From: Synechococcaceae bacterium WBB_10_009
GTDB taxonomy: Bacteria; Cyanobacteriota; Cyanobacteriia; PCC-6307; Cyanobiaceae
Direction of reading: 5' to 3'
Assembly: GCA_010030955.1 (NCBI GenBank)
Contig: RHBP01000064.1
Location: 1 to 9,399 of the forward strand
Length of the DNA stretch: 9,399 nucleotides
Below, piece after piece: positions 1 through 6,042 of the stretch. How positions within the stretch are numbered: position 1 is the first letter of the stretch; the number at the start of each line of letters is the position of its first letter. The notes under the pieces were generated by a model. It saw only the letters and a program-made list of their open reading frames with translations. It had not been told where the DNA came from and did not search any database. The translations under genes were made by a program, and so were the position numbers.

Positions 1-67
1 TGTGAAACGCTGCAGCGCCGACGATATTTGGGGGGTAGCCCCCTGAGAAAATAGGTCGATGCCAGGT
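1..67 (+). rRNA. rrf: 5S ribosomal RNA, 3' part (cut by window start)
   Basis: The first 67 bases match the second half of cyanobacterial 5S rRNA as I remember it from Synechococcus: TGTGAAAC near the start, then CGACGATA, the GGGTAGCC element of the loop E/helix IV region, GAAAATAG, and the 3' end GATGCCAGGT, which would pair with the 5' end (TCCTGGTGTC-type) lying outside the window. About 52 bases of a roughly 119-base molecule are missing to the left. The gene is presumably the last gene of an rRNA operon (16S-23S-5S) running on the + strand, and the terminator at 86-114 fits that. The exact 3' end may be one or two bases later. Confidence 0.9.
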
Positions 68-85
68 AAAACAATCTTGCTCAGG

Positions 86-114
86 AAAAGCCACCCTTAG
101 GGGTGGCTTTTTTT
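86..114 (+). terminator. Intrinsic terminator of the rRNA operon
   Basis: A perfect 11-bp stem (AAAAGCCACCC, 86-96, with GGGTGGCTTTT, 101-111) closes a TTAG loop and runs into seven Ts (108-114) on the + strand. It starts 19 bases after the 5S 3' end, the expected place for the rRNA operon terminator. Read on the minus strand it has only four Ts after the stem, so it may also work, less strongly, for the convergent operon whose last gene stops at 137. Confidence 0.93.
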
Positions 115-136
115 ATGGCAATTGCTCCGCTGCCCC

Positions 137-529
137 TCAGCTGCGGTGCACGTGCACCTGCCGCCAGCGGCCGTTGAGCCGTTGCCACACGCGGGTTTCG
201 CAGCAGCTGGCGGTGATCGGTTCGCCGTGCTGCAGCCGTTGGCTCAGCCGGGTGTAGCTGATCACCACCGCATCGTCTCCCAGCCAGCGCAGATGCGGGC
301 GGGCCATGGTCACCGTCACCGGTGATGGCGTGCCATCGCCCCCGGGCAGCTCGAAGTAATAGCGGTGGAACGGGAGCCCTTCGACGAGCATGCCGTTGGT
401 TTCCGCTTCGAAGCAGGTGAGGTCGTCGCTGCAGTGCTCGGTGTAGGTCGTCCAGTCGCCCCGCACCACGCTCTCCAGCAGTTGTTGGTTGAGGTGGAGG
501 ATCTCGCGATCGCGCTCACTGTGGGCCAT
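137..529 (-). CDS. NTF2-like protein with CaMKII-association-type domain
   Basis: This is a small soluble protein of 130 residues. The early helix (ERDREILHLNQQLLESVVRGD), the central LTCFEAETNGMLVEGL-FH segment and the C-terminal strand pattern ETRVWQR-NGRW-VHVHRS fit the NTF2/SnoaL cone fold, most closely the calcium/calmodulin kinase II association domain family (PF08332). In animals that domain assembles the kinase; bacterial single-domain members have no settled role, and an enzyme or ligand-binding function is open. There is no signal peptide or membrane segment. The chosen ATG (527-529) gives a family-sized protein overlapping the 3' end of mtnC by 14 bases. A start at 577 would add 16 unlikely residues. 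The gene is last in the minus-strand mutM-mtnB-mtnC series. Fold is fairly sure, function unknown. Confidence 0.82.
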   Translation of the reverse strand: MAHSERDREILHLNQQLLESVVRGDWTTYTEHCSDDLTCFEAETNGMLVEGLPFHRYYFELPGGDGTPSPVTVTMARPHLRWLGDDAVVISYTRLSQRLQHGEPITASCCETRVWQRLNGRWRQVHVHRS

Positions 530-1235
530 GGCCTGGATGCAGCTGGCTGTAATCGCTGATCCTCTCAAATGGCCCACTGTCGCGGTTGGGGTTCCCCGGG
601 CGATCGCTCAGCAGCACGGCCATGCCGGCCCCATGGGCCGCCTCCAGCTCCGCCAGGGCATCGCTGATGAACAGCACCCCGCTGGGCTCCACCCCCATCG
701 CCTCAGCGATCTTCCGGTAGCTATCCGGCTGCTGCTTGGCGCCCACGCGGGTGTCAAACCAATGGCTGAACAGTCCGGTGAGATCCCCGCTGTTGCTGTG
801 GCCGTAGAGCAGCTGCTGCGCGGGCACTGACCCCGAGGAGTACACCGCCAGTTGCAGCCCTGCGCCATGCCAGCGCCTCAGGGCCTCGGCCACATCGGCA
901 AACAGTGGAGCTGTGATGGCGCCGCTGCCGTAGCCGTCGGCCCAGATGCGGCCCTGGAGGTCTTTCAGGGGGGTGAGTTTGATGTCGTGGTCGATCAGCC
1001 ACTCCAGATAGGCCCCCAGATCCCCTGTCTTGCCCAAGGCCTGAGCCTCCGGGTGGGGATCCTGCCGCCAGGCCGTCTCCACCTCCTGCAGCAACGCCGC
1101 CACCTCGGGTTCAGCCCCGTGCCGCTGCAGAAAGGGGCCAAGGGCTTGGCGGGCATAGGGGAACAACACCTCCGCCACAAAGCTCACCGGACAGGTGGTG
1201 CCTTCGATGTCGAGCAGCAGATGGGTGATGGCCAT
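516..1235 (-). CDS. mtnC: Enolase-phosphatase E1 (2,3-diketomethylthiopentyl-1-phosphate enolase/phosphatase)
   Basis: MtnC is a HAD-superfamily bifunctional enzyme of methionine salvage. It enolises 2,3-diketo-5-methylthiopentyl-1-phosphate and removes the phosphate, giving the acireductone used by MtnD. The 239 residues match the family in length. HAD motif I is DIEGTT (D9, E11), motif II is the YSSGS stretch (132-136), the motif III lysine lies in GAKQQPDSY (K167), and motif IV is FISDALAELEAA with D192. The cap helices lie between about residues 20 and 120. The ATG at 1233-1235 sits directly before the first beta strand. mtnB, the preceding step, ends 14 bases upstream on the same strand, so the two are surely co-transcribed; the NTF2-like gene overlaps the 3' end. 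No acireductone dioxygenase (mtnD) gene lies in the window. Confidence 0.95.
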   Translation of the reverse strand: MAITHLLLDIEGTTCPVSFVAEVLFPYARQALGPFLQRHGAEPEVAALLQEVETAWRQDPHPEAQALGKTGDLGAYLEWLIDHDIKLTPLKDLQGRIWADGYGSGAITAPLFADVAEALRRWHGAGLQLAVYSSGSVPAQQLLYGHSNSGDLTGLFSHWFDTRVGAKQQPDSYRKIAEAMGVEPSGVLFISDALAELEAAHGAGMAVLLSDRPGNPNRDSGPFERISDYSQLHPGHGPQ

Positions 1236-1249
1236 GGCGGTTGCGGGGC

Positions 1250-1900
1250 TCAGGCGGTTGGGGCCGGGGCGATGGCCCCCAGCAGCAACTGCCGCCAGCG
1301 CTGCTCCAGCAGAAACTCCAGGATCTCCAGGTGCCGCCGGGCGCTGGGCAGGTCGTCGCCCCAGGCATAGAGCCCGTGGCCGGCGATCAGCAGCCCCTGC
1401 GGCGCGGCGGGCAGCAGGGGGGCGGCCAGGGCGGAGAGGCGTTCCAGGTTTTGGTCGTTGGCCAGCACCGGCACCCGCACGCTGCAGGCGTGGGTGTCGA
1501 TGCCCGCCAGCCCTTTGAGCATCTCCAGATCGCTGAGCTCGAGCTGCCCGAGGGGCAGGGCCCATTGGGAGAGCAGCGTTCCGGCCTGGGAGTGGGTGTG
1601 CAGCACCGCACCGGCCGCGCAGCTGGCCACGATCGCCAGGTGCAGCGCCGTTTCGGCGCTGGCGCGGCCCTCGCCCCGCACCACGGCGCCCCGGCCATCC
1701 ACCTCAATCAGCTGCTCGGGGGGCACCGCCCCCTTGTCGACACCGCTGGGGGCCATCAGCAACCGCAGCGGTTGGCGCTGCAGCACACAACTGAAATTGC
1801 CGCCGGTGCCGTCGCACCAGCCACGCCGGTGGATGGCGGCCATGGCGTCGCTGAGCCCCTGGGCGGCGACGGAGCGGGCAGGGCTGGTGGCCTCGGTCAA
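1250..1900 (-). CDS. mtnB: Methylthioribulose-1-phosphate dehydratase
   Basis: MtnB is a zinc-dependent class II aldolase-fold enzyme. It dehydrates 5-methylthioribulose-1-phosphate to the diketone that MtnC uses next. With the chosen TTG start it has 216 residues, close to the usual 205-215. Visible family features are RGW-DGTGGNFS (26-37), PSGVDKG (51-57), SAETALH (81-87, with E83), the metal ligands in HTHS (H101, H103), and AGHGLYAWG with the third histidine (H175). No ATG or GTG lies at a sensible place in this frame: the first ATG (1841-1843) would remove the N-terminal helix. TTG at 1898-1900 is therefore preferred, without a clear Shine-Dalgarno, probably translated by coupling from mutM. 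Alternatively one base is missing from the G run at 1913-1917 and the true start is the ATG at 1921-1923. Function is sure; the 5' end is not. Confidence 0.9.
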   Translation of the reverse strand: MTEATSPARSVAAQGLSDAMAAIHRRGWCDGTGGNFSCVLQRQPLRLLMAPSGVDKGAVPPEQLIEVDGRGAVVRGEGRASAETALHLAIVASCAAGAVLHTHSQAGTLLSQWALPLGQLELSDLEMLKGLAGIDTHACSVRVPVLANDQNLERLSALAAPLLPAAPQGLLIAGHGLYAWGDDLPSARRHLEILEFLLEQRWRQLLLGAIAPAPTA

Positions 1901-1923
1901 GGGTGCAGGGGCGGGGGCGCCAT
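1897..1923 (-). other. Eight-codon frame bridging mutM stop and mtnB start
   Basis: The mutM stop TGA (1923-1925) overlaps an ATG (1921-1923) as TGATG. That ATG opens MAPPPLHP and stops at TGA (1897-1899), which overlaps the proposed TTG start of mtnB (1898-1900) as TTGA. It could carry terminating ribosomes from one gene to the next. Or it could be the true mtnB start knocked out of frame by one missing base in the C run (coding strand) at 1913-1917; with one more C the ATG reads straight into mtnB. The arrangement is seen in the sequence; either role is inference. Confidence 0.35.
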
Positions 1924-2771
1924 CAGCCAGCCTGGCAGGTGGGGCACCAATGGCTGCTGCGGCCCGCCAGCTTGTCGCGGCGCAGGGGAGTGCCGCAGAC
2001 GCGGCAGGGTTGGCCGCCACGGCGGTACACCCAGGCGGCGTTGCCGTAGTTGCCGTTGGTGCCGGTGAGGTCGCGGAAGTCGCTGAAGGTGGTGCCGCCG
2101 GCGCCGATGCTGGTGGTGAGCACCTCCACCAGGGCCGCGTGCAGGGCCTGCAGTTGCTTGGGCTTGAGCCTGCGGCAGGGGGTGTGGGGGCCGATGCGGG
2201 CCATGAACAACGCCTCATCGGCGTAGATGTTGCCCACCCCCGCCACCAGGGCCTGATCCAGCAGGGCTGTTTTGATCGGGCGGTTGGAGCCGGCCAGCCG
2301 CGCCCGCAGGTGGGCGGGGTTGAAGGCCTCGCTGAAGGGTTCGGGGCCCAGCCGCCGCAGGCCGGTGATCACCGCTTCGAGGGGTTGGTCCGGCGGCACC
2401 CACCACATCTCGCCGAAGCTGCGGGTGTCCACGAAGCGCAGCTCCTCGCCGGCGGGGTTCCAGAAGCGCACCCGTGTGTGGCGGCAGGGTTCGGCGGGGT
2501 TGGCCATCCACAGGAACTGGCCGGTCATGCGCAGGTGCACCCCCCAGTGGCCGGCGCCCTGGCCCCCGCGCTGGAGCTCGGCCATGAGGTATTTGCCGCG
2601 CCGGTGCCAGGCCGTGACCGTGCACCCCTCCAGGGCACTGCAGAACAGCTCCGGCAGGGGCGGTGCGGCGATGGCCCGGGCCCGCAGCACCTCCACACGG
2701 GCCACGGTGAAGCCCACCACCTGGCGCTCCAGCCCGCGCCGCACGGTTTCAACTTCGGGCAGTTCGGGCAC
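1923..2771 (-). CDS. mutM: Formamidopyrimidine-DNA glycosylase (8-oxoguanine repair)
   Basis: MutM/Fpg is a bifunctional base-excision enzyme that removes 8-oxoguanine and formamidopyrimidines and nicks the abasic site by beta/delta elimination. The 282 residues are of family length. The N-terminus is the diagnostic PELPEVET, with catalytic P2 and E3. The conserved lysine is K60 in RRGKYL. The helix-two-turn-helix carries AGVGNIYADEALF (177-189). The C-terminal zinc finger has C256, C259, C276 and C279, with the DNA-contacting arginine in GRSSHWC (R271). The start is GTG (2769-2771); the mature N-terminus requires proline right after it, which fixes the start. No Shine-Dalgarno is visible. 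It lies downstream of psaE, separated by a hairpin terminator, and its stop is coupled to mtnB. Repair of oxidised guanine suits a phototroph, but the placement next to psaE does not prove a link. Confidence 0.97.
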   Translation of the reverse strand: MPELPEVETVRRGLERQVVGFTVARVEVLRARAIAAPPLPELFCSALEGCTVTAWHRRGKYLMAELQRGGQGAGHWGVHLRMTGQFLWMANPAEPCRHTRVRFWNPAGEELRFVDTRSFGEMWWVPPDQPLEAVITGLRRLGPEPFSEAFNPAHLRARLAGSNRPIKTALLDQALVAGVGNIYADEALFMARIGPHTPCRRLKPKQLQALHAALVEVLTTSIGAGGTTFSDFRDLTGTNGNYGNAAWVYRRGGQPCRVCGTPLRRDKLAGRSSHWCPTCQAG

Positions 2772-2798
2772 GGCGCGCGCAAGGGGGGCAGCAGCCTG

Positions 2799-2838
2799 TC
2801 ACAACAAGATCCCCGACCTGGGGGCAGGCCGGGGATCT
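2799..2838 (-). terminator. Hairpin terminator after psaE
   Basis: AGATCCCCG (2807-2815) pairs fully with CGGGGATCT (2830-2838). After one mismatch the stem continues for four more pairs (CCTG/CAGG, 2817-2820 with 2825-2828) around a GGGG loop. On the minus strand the stem is followed by TTGTTGTG (2806-2799), a T-rich but interrupted tail. It begins 24 bases after the psaE stop, so it most likely ends or attenuates psaE transcription before mutM. Termination may be incomplete, which would let mutM be read at a lower level. The palindrome is clear; its strength is inferred. Confidence 0.75.
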
Positions 2839-2862
2839 GGGGGGCTGGGGCCGAGGGGCGGA

Positions 2863-3072
2863 TCAGGCCTTCTCGAGCTCGCTCTCGGAGAAGTTGTTGG
2901 TGTTGATGCCGCCTTCGGAGCCGCTCACGCCGTTGTAGTTGACCTTCTCGAAGCGCACCACCACCGGGTAGCGGATGCCGGAGGTGTCGATCGAGGCGAC
3001 GGTGCCGACTTCGTTGAACCAGTAGGACTCAGGACGCTTGATGCGCACCTTGTCGCCGCGGGAGATGGCCAT
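2863..3072 (-). CDS. psaE: Photosystem I reaction centre subunit IV (PsaE)
   Basis: PsaE is a small peripheral subunit on the cytoplasmic side of photosystem I. It helps dock ferredoxin and flavodoxin and supports cyclic electron flow. The 69 residues form the usual single SH3-like beta barrel, with the family signatures RGDKVRIKRPESYWFNEVG at 5-23, YPVVVRFEKVNY at 35-46, and the Asn-rich end GGINTNNFSESEL (54-66). There is no signal or membrane segment, as expected. The ATG is at 3070-3072 with no evident Shine-Dalgarno. It is transcribed away from the gene at 3183, so the 110 bases between them hold its promoter, and a terminator follows. Identification is essentially certain and places the window in a cyanobacterium. 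Confidence 0.98.
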   Translation of the reverse strand: MAISRGDKVRIKRPESYWFNEVGTVASIDTSGIRYPVVVRFEKVNYNGVSGSEGGINTNNFSESELEKA

Positions 3073-3094
3073 CGCTGCGCTGGAAAGGGGTGGC

Positions 3095-3112
3095 TGTCAC
3101 AGGGAATGTACC
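3095..3112 (-). promoter_or_regulatory. Possible psaE promoter or RpaB-type site
   Basis: On the minus strand, 23 to 40 bases before the psaE ATG, GGTACATT (3112-3105) is followed after CCCT by GTGACA (3100-3095). TACATT fits a -10 box at four of six positions. The two halves resemble the direct repeats of the HLR1 element bound by the light-responsive regulator RpaB (TTACA-like units), which is known to control photosystem I genes, but the spacing is about two bases longer than I recall for the consensus. No good -35 is visible. Weak evidence. Confidence 0.25.
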
Positions 3113-3141
3113 TGCGTTGGGTCGGGGTTCCGGCGGGCCGT

Positions 3142-3152
3142 CACGAAACGTG
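3142..3152. promoter_or_regulatory. Small palindrome CACGAAACGTG in the divergent psaE upstream region
   Basis: CACG and CGTG flank AAA as a perfect inverted repeat, 30 bases before the ATG at 3183 and 70 bases before psaE. Its position between divergent genes would suit an operator, but an 11-base palindrome can arise by chance, and no known cyanobacterial regulator site is matched. Confidence 0.2.
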
Positions 3153-3182
3153 GCACCATCGACCTCCCCTGAGCGATGCCCC

Positions 3183-4226
3183 ATGGCCGAGGCCCCCTCC
3201 TTCAGCCTCGACTTGCCCGATCCCGAGAGCGACAGCATCAGCTCGATGGAGTTTCTGGCCCGCATCGAGGAGGCCTGGGCCATCTGCGACCGCTTCGACC
3301 TGCAGACCGAGATCTGGCGCGGCCGCATCCTCAAGGCCGTGCGCGACCGGGAACGGCGCGGTGGTGAAGGCCGCGGGGGTGGTTTTCTGCAGTGGCTGCG
3401 GGAGCAGGAGATCAGCAAGACCCGCGCCTATGCCCTGATCCAGCTGGCGGAATCCGCCGATCAGATGCTTGGCGAGGGGGTGCTGGAGGAGACGAGCGTC
3501 AACAACTTCTCCAAACGCGCCTTCATGGACACGGCCCAGGCCGATCCGGAGGTGCAGCTGATGATCGGCGAGGCCGCCAACGACGGCCAGCAGATCACCC
3601 GCAAGCAGGTGCGGCAGCTCACCGACGAGTTCACCGCCGCCACCAGCCCGCTGCTGCCGGAGGAGATCCGCCAGCGCACCGCCGACAACCTGCTGCCGCC
3701 GCGGGCGGTGGCCCCGCTGGTGAAGGAACTGGCCAAGCTGCCGGAGGAGCAACAGGAAGACCTGCGGCAGGTGCTGCGCGCTGAGCCGGAGCTGGAGCGG
3801 GTCAAGGACGTGACCAGCACCGCCCGCTGGCTGAGCAAGGCCTCGGAGGCGGGCCTGGCGGTGCGGGCGTTCCAGCAGGGGGAGCTCGACCTGGAGAAGG
3901 CCATGCAGGAGGCCCTGCGCCTCGATGCCCTGGGCCTGCTGGCCGATGCGGTGGGTCAGGCCCAGGCGCTGGAGTCGGCGGTGCTCAAGCTGCACACCAG
4001 CTGGCGGCGGCTCAATGGCCTGCAGGAGCGCCTCTGGGTGGAGAGCGGCAGCAGCACCCCCCACCTGCGGGAGTTGCTCAACGCCCTGCAGAGCCTCAGT
4101 GGCAACACGATGCGCGTGTCGCTTGGGGAGTTGGCGGGCGGCAAGCGGGTGCGCTTGCAGCTGGTGGAGGAGGCGCCGGATCAGCTGGAGGCGCCGCCCC
4201 TGCCGGTGATGGTCCAGGCCAGTTGA
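3183..4226 (+). CDS. Conserved-looking protein of unknown function, possible helix-turn-helix
   Basis: I do not recognise this 347-residue protein. It is soluble, highly charged, and appears almost wholly alpha-helical. The acidic N-terminus (about 1-22) is followed by helices; the segment around FLQWLREQEISKTRAYALIQLAE (68-90) resembles a helix-turn-helix of the type in ParB-like or DUF3102-like DNA-binding proteins (helix, short turn, ISKTRAYALI as recognition helix). ITRKQVRQLTDEF (138-150) may be a second helical unit. Residues 185-300 are rich in Glu, Leu, Ala and Gln and could form coiled coils. The end (308-334) looks like a short beta segment. There are no transmembrane helices and no catalytic motif. 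The ATG at 3183-3185 is chosen because residues before it look non-coding. It overlaps recQ by four bases, suggesting a joint DNA-related role, which is inference. Confidence 0.85.
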   Translation: MAEAPSFSLDLPDPESDSISSMEFLARIEEAWAICDRFDLQTEIWRGRILKAVRDRERRGGEGRGGGFLQWLREQEISKTRAYALIQLAESADQMLGEGVLEETSVNNFSKRAFMDTAQADPEVQLMIGEAANDGQQITRKQVRQLTDEFTAATSPLLPEEIRQRTADNLLPPRAVAPLVKELAKLPEEQQEDLRQVLRAEPELERVKDVTSTARWLSKASEAGLAVRAFQQGELDLEKAMQEALRLDALGLLADAVGQAQALESAVLKLHTSWRRLNGLQERLWVESGSSTPHLRELLNALQSLSGNTMRVSLGELAGGKRVRLQLVEEAPDQLEAPPLPVMVQAS

Positions 4227-5746
4227 GCGCCCCCGCTGAGGGGGCCGTTGGCGGCCCCGATGCCCTCGAGCAGGCGCTGCAGACCCACTTCGGCTGGGGC
4301 GCCTTCCGCCCCGGCCAGCGGCCGGTGATCGAGGCGATGCTGGCGGGCCGCGATTGCCTGGCGGTGCTGCCCACCGGCGCCGGCAAATCGCTCTGCTATC
4401 AGCTCCCGGCCCTGGTGCGCGGCGGCCTGGTGCTGGTGATTTCGCCACTGGTGGCCCTGATGGAAGACCAGGTGCAGCACCTGCAGCGCCGCGGCATCGC
4501 CGCCGCCTGCCTGCACCGCGGCCTCGATGCGGCCCGCCGCCAGGACCTGTTGCTCAGGCTGCGCCAAAACCGTCTGCGGCTGTTGTATCTCGCCCCGGAG
4601 CGCCTGCAGGTGGAATCCACCCGCCAGCTGCTGGACGACCTCCGGGACGACGGCCGCCTGGTGGGGGTGGCCATTGATGAGGCCCACTGCATCAGCGCCT
4701 GGGGCCACGACTTCCGACCCGATTACCGCCGCCTGGGCATGTTGCGCCGCCTCTGCCCGGGGGTGCCGCTGGTGGCCCTCAGCGCCACGGCGGCACCGCG
4801 GGTGCGGGCCGATCTGATTCGCCTGTTGGAGTTGCGGCGCCCCCTGATCCAGGTGCGCTCCGCCCGCCGCGACAACCTCGCCTATGCCATGCGCCGCCGG
4901 CCGGAGGAGCCGCTGCCGGAGGTGCTGCAGGCCCTGGAGCAGGCCCGCGGGGCCGTGCTGATCTACGCCCGCACGCGCCGCTCGGTGGAGGCCTGGGCTC
5001 GTCGGCTCAGCCAGGCGGGGGTGGAGGCGATCGCCTATCACGCCGGCATGGATCCGGAGAGCCGGGCCCTGGCCCTCACGCATTTCCAGGAGCACCCGTC
5101 GCCGGTGCTGGTGGCCACGGTGGCCTTCGGCATGGGGGTGGACCGGCCCGATGTGGGGCTGGTGCTGCATCTGGATCTGCCCTCCAGCGCCGAGGGCTAC
5201 CTGCAGGAATCCGGCCGTGCCGGCCGCGATGGGCTGCCGGCCAGGTGCTTGGTGCTGTTCCGCCCAGGCGACCGCACCACCCTGGCCCGTGCGATCCGCG
5301 CCGGGGTGCGCGATGCGGGTGACGACCCGCAGGAGCGGCAACGGGCGGAGCTGGCCCAGCAGCAGCTGCGCCGCATGGAGGCCGTGGCGGAGGGCTCCGG
5401 CTGCCGGGAGCAGGCCCTGCTGGTGGGGGAGTTGGTGCCCCCCTGCGGCCGCTGCGACCGCTGCCTGGCACAGCCCGCCCTGGTGGATTGGTCGCCGCAG
5501 GCGGCCGCGGTGCTGGCCCTGCTGGAGCAGCGCAGCGGCCTGGATCTGCGCAGCCTCGCCGAGGAGCTGGCTGGGGAGCTGGCTGGGGCGGATGGCGAGG
5601 GGGGGGAGCGCTGGCGCTGGTTGGCGCGGCGGTTGGTGCAGGAGGACCTGCTCAGCGAGAGCGATGACGGCAGCCAGCGGCTCTGGCTCAAGCCCGCGGG
5701 CCGCCGCTTCCTGCAGCAGCCCTGGAGCCTGAAGTTGGCGGCCTAA
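4223..5746 (+). CDS. recQ: RecQ family ATP-dependent DNA helicase
   Basis: RecQ is an SF2 3'-5' helicase of recombination and repair. All helicase motifs are visible in 507 residues: motif 0 FRPGQ (28-32), Walker A PTGAGKS (50-56), Ia SPLVALMEDQ (74-83), DEAH (152-155) followed by the aromatic-rich loop SAWGHDFRPDYRR, III ALSATA (185-190), IV LIYARTR, V VATVAFGMGVDRPDV, and VI QESGRAGRDG (328-337). The zinc site is kept (C394, C408, C411, C414), although the usual YFGE before it reads LVGE. The winged-helix part is short and no HRDC domain follows, so the protein is about 100 residues shorter than E. coli RecQ. The start is TTG at 4223, overlapping the upstream TGA as TTGA; no better start exists in frame, and it sits 24 codons before the conserved FGWGAFRPGQ. 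It ends 15 bases from the convergent LysM gene. Confidence 0.95.
   Translation: MSAPAEGAVGGPDALEQALQTHFGWGAFRPGQRPVIEAMLAGRDCLAVLPTGAGKSLCYQLPALVRGGLVLVISPLVALMEDQVQHLQRRGIAAACLHRGLDAARRQDLLLRLRQNRLRLLYLAPERLQVESTRQLLDDLRDDGRLVGVAIDEAHCISAWGHDFRPDYRRLGMLRRLCPGVPLVALSATAAPRVRADLIRLLELRRPLIQVRSARRDNLAYAMRRRPEEPLPEVLQALEQARGAVLIYARTRRSVEAWARRLSQAGVEAIAYHAGMDPESRALALTHFQEHPSPVLVATVAFGMGVDRPDVGLVLHLDLPSSAEGYLQESGRAGRDGLPARCLVLFRPGDRTTLARAIRAGVRDAGDDPQERQRAELAQQQLRRMEAVAEGSGCREQALLVGELVPPCGRCDRCLAQPALVDWSPQAAAVLALLEQRSGLDLRSLAEELAGELAGADGEGGERWRWLARRLVQEDLLSESDDGSQRLWLKPAGRRFLQQPWSLKLAA
5564..5587 (+). repeat. 12-bp tandem duplication inside recQ
   Basis: GAGCTGGCTGGG occurs twice back to back (5564-5575 and 5576-5587) and encodes ELAGELAG at residues 448-455, in the short winged-helix region after the zinc site. 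The copies are identical and in frame, so this looks like a small recent slippage event in a tolerant loop. Confidence 0.85.
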
Positions 5747-5761
5747 TGGCTGGGCCGGAGA

Positions 5762-6042
5762 TCAGCCCCCCTTGGCCTTGCAGAGGTCTTTGATCAGCTG
5801 CTGCTCGAAGTCGCTCTGGGGGGCATCCCAGGTTTTCCAGGTGCCGGACTGGCCGGTGGCGTTGAGCCGCTTGGCGTTGCAGTTGATGGCCAGGTAAAGG
5901 GGCTGCCCTTCGCTGTTGAGGCTCGGGGCCACGTAGCTGCCCCCCATGGGCATCCAATTGGCCCAGTCCACCTGCAGGGGGCCGTAGGTGCGCCAGTCCG
6001 GTGAGGCGCTCTTGCCGGGCTTGGCCGCCACGGTGGTGGGTG
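5762..6042 (-). pseudogene. C-terminal domain of the LysM protein, displaced to the -1 frame
   Basis: This stretch reads as normal protein in the frame one base behind that of the upstream LysM part: TPTTVAAKPGKSASPDW, then RTYGPLQVDWANWMPMGGSY, APSLNSEGQPLYLAINCNAK, and an end in FEQQLIKDLCKAKGG. The Trp, Tyr, Asp and Asn content and helical ending contrast with the Pro/Ser/Thr-rich nonsense read here by the LysM frame. Picocyanobacterial homologues, as I recall, carry such a domain in one piece with LysM. A GTG at 6029-6031 could start it alone, but it has no Shine-Dalgarno or signal peptide, so independent expression is doubtful. The stop is at 5762. It is best read as the tail of one gene spanning 5762-6861. 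Confidence 0.75.

Noticed and set aside
1458..2906. Long open frame of about 480 codons on the + strand, antisense to mtnB and mutM
   Set aside because: It is antisense to two clear enzymes and has low-complexity Gly/Ala/His-rich composition, typical of shadow frames in GC-rich DNA.
3095..3112. NtcA or CRP binding site upstream of psaE
   Set aside because: GTA-N8-GTG does not match GTA-N8-TAC, and the TGTGA half has no TCACA partner at the right distance.
3141..4448. Minus-strand open frame of 435 codons opposite the 347-residue gene
   Set aside because: Rich in Gln, His, Leu and Gly without a domain pattern; the opposing + frame has normal protein composition and is coupled to recQ.
4181..5341. 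Minus-strand open frame of 386 codons opposite recQ
   Set aside because: It lies wholly antisense to the conserved helicase motifs; high GC removes stop codons from that frame.
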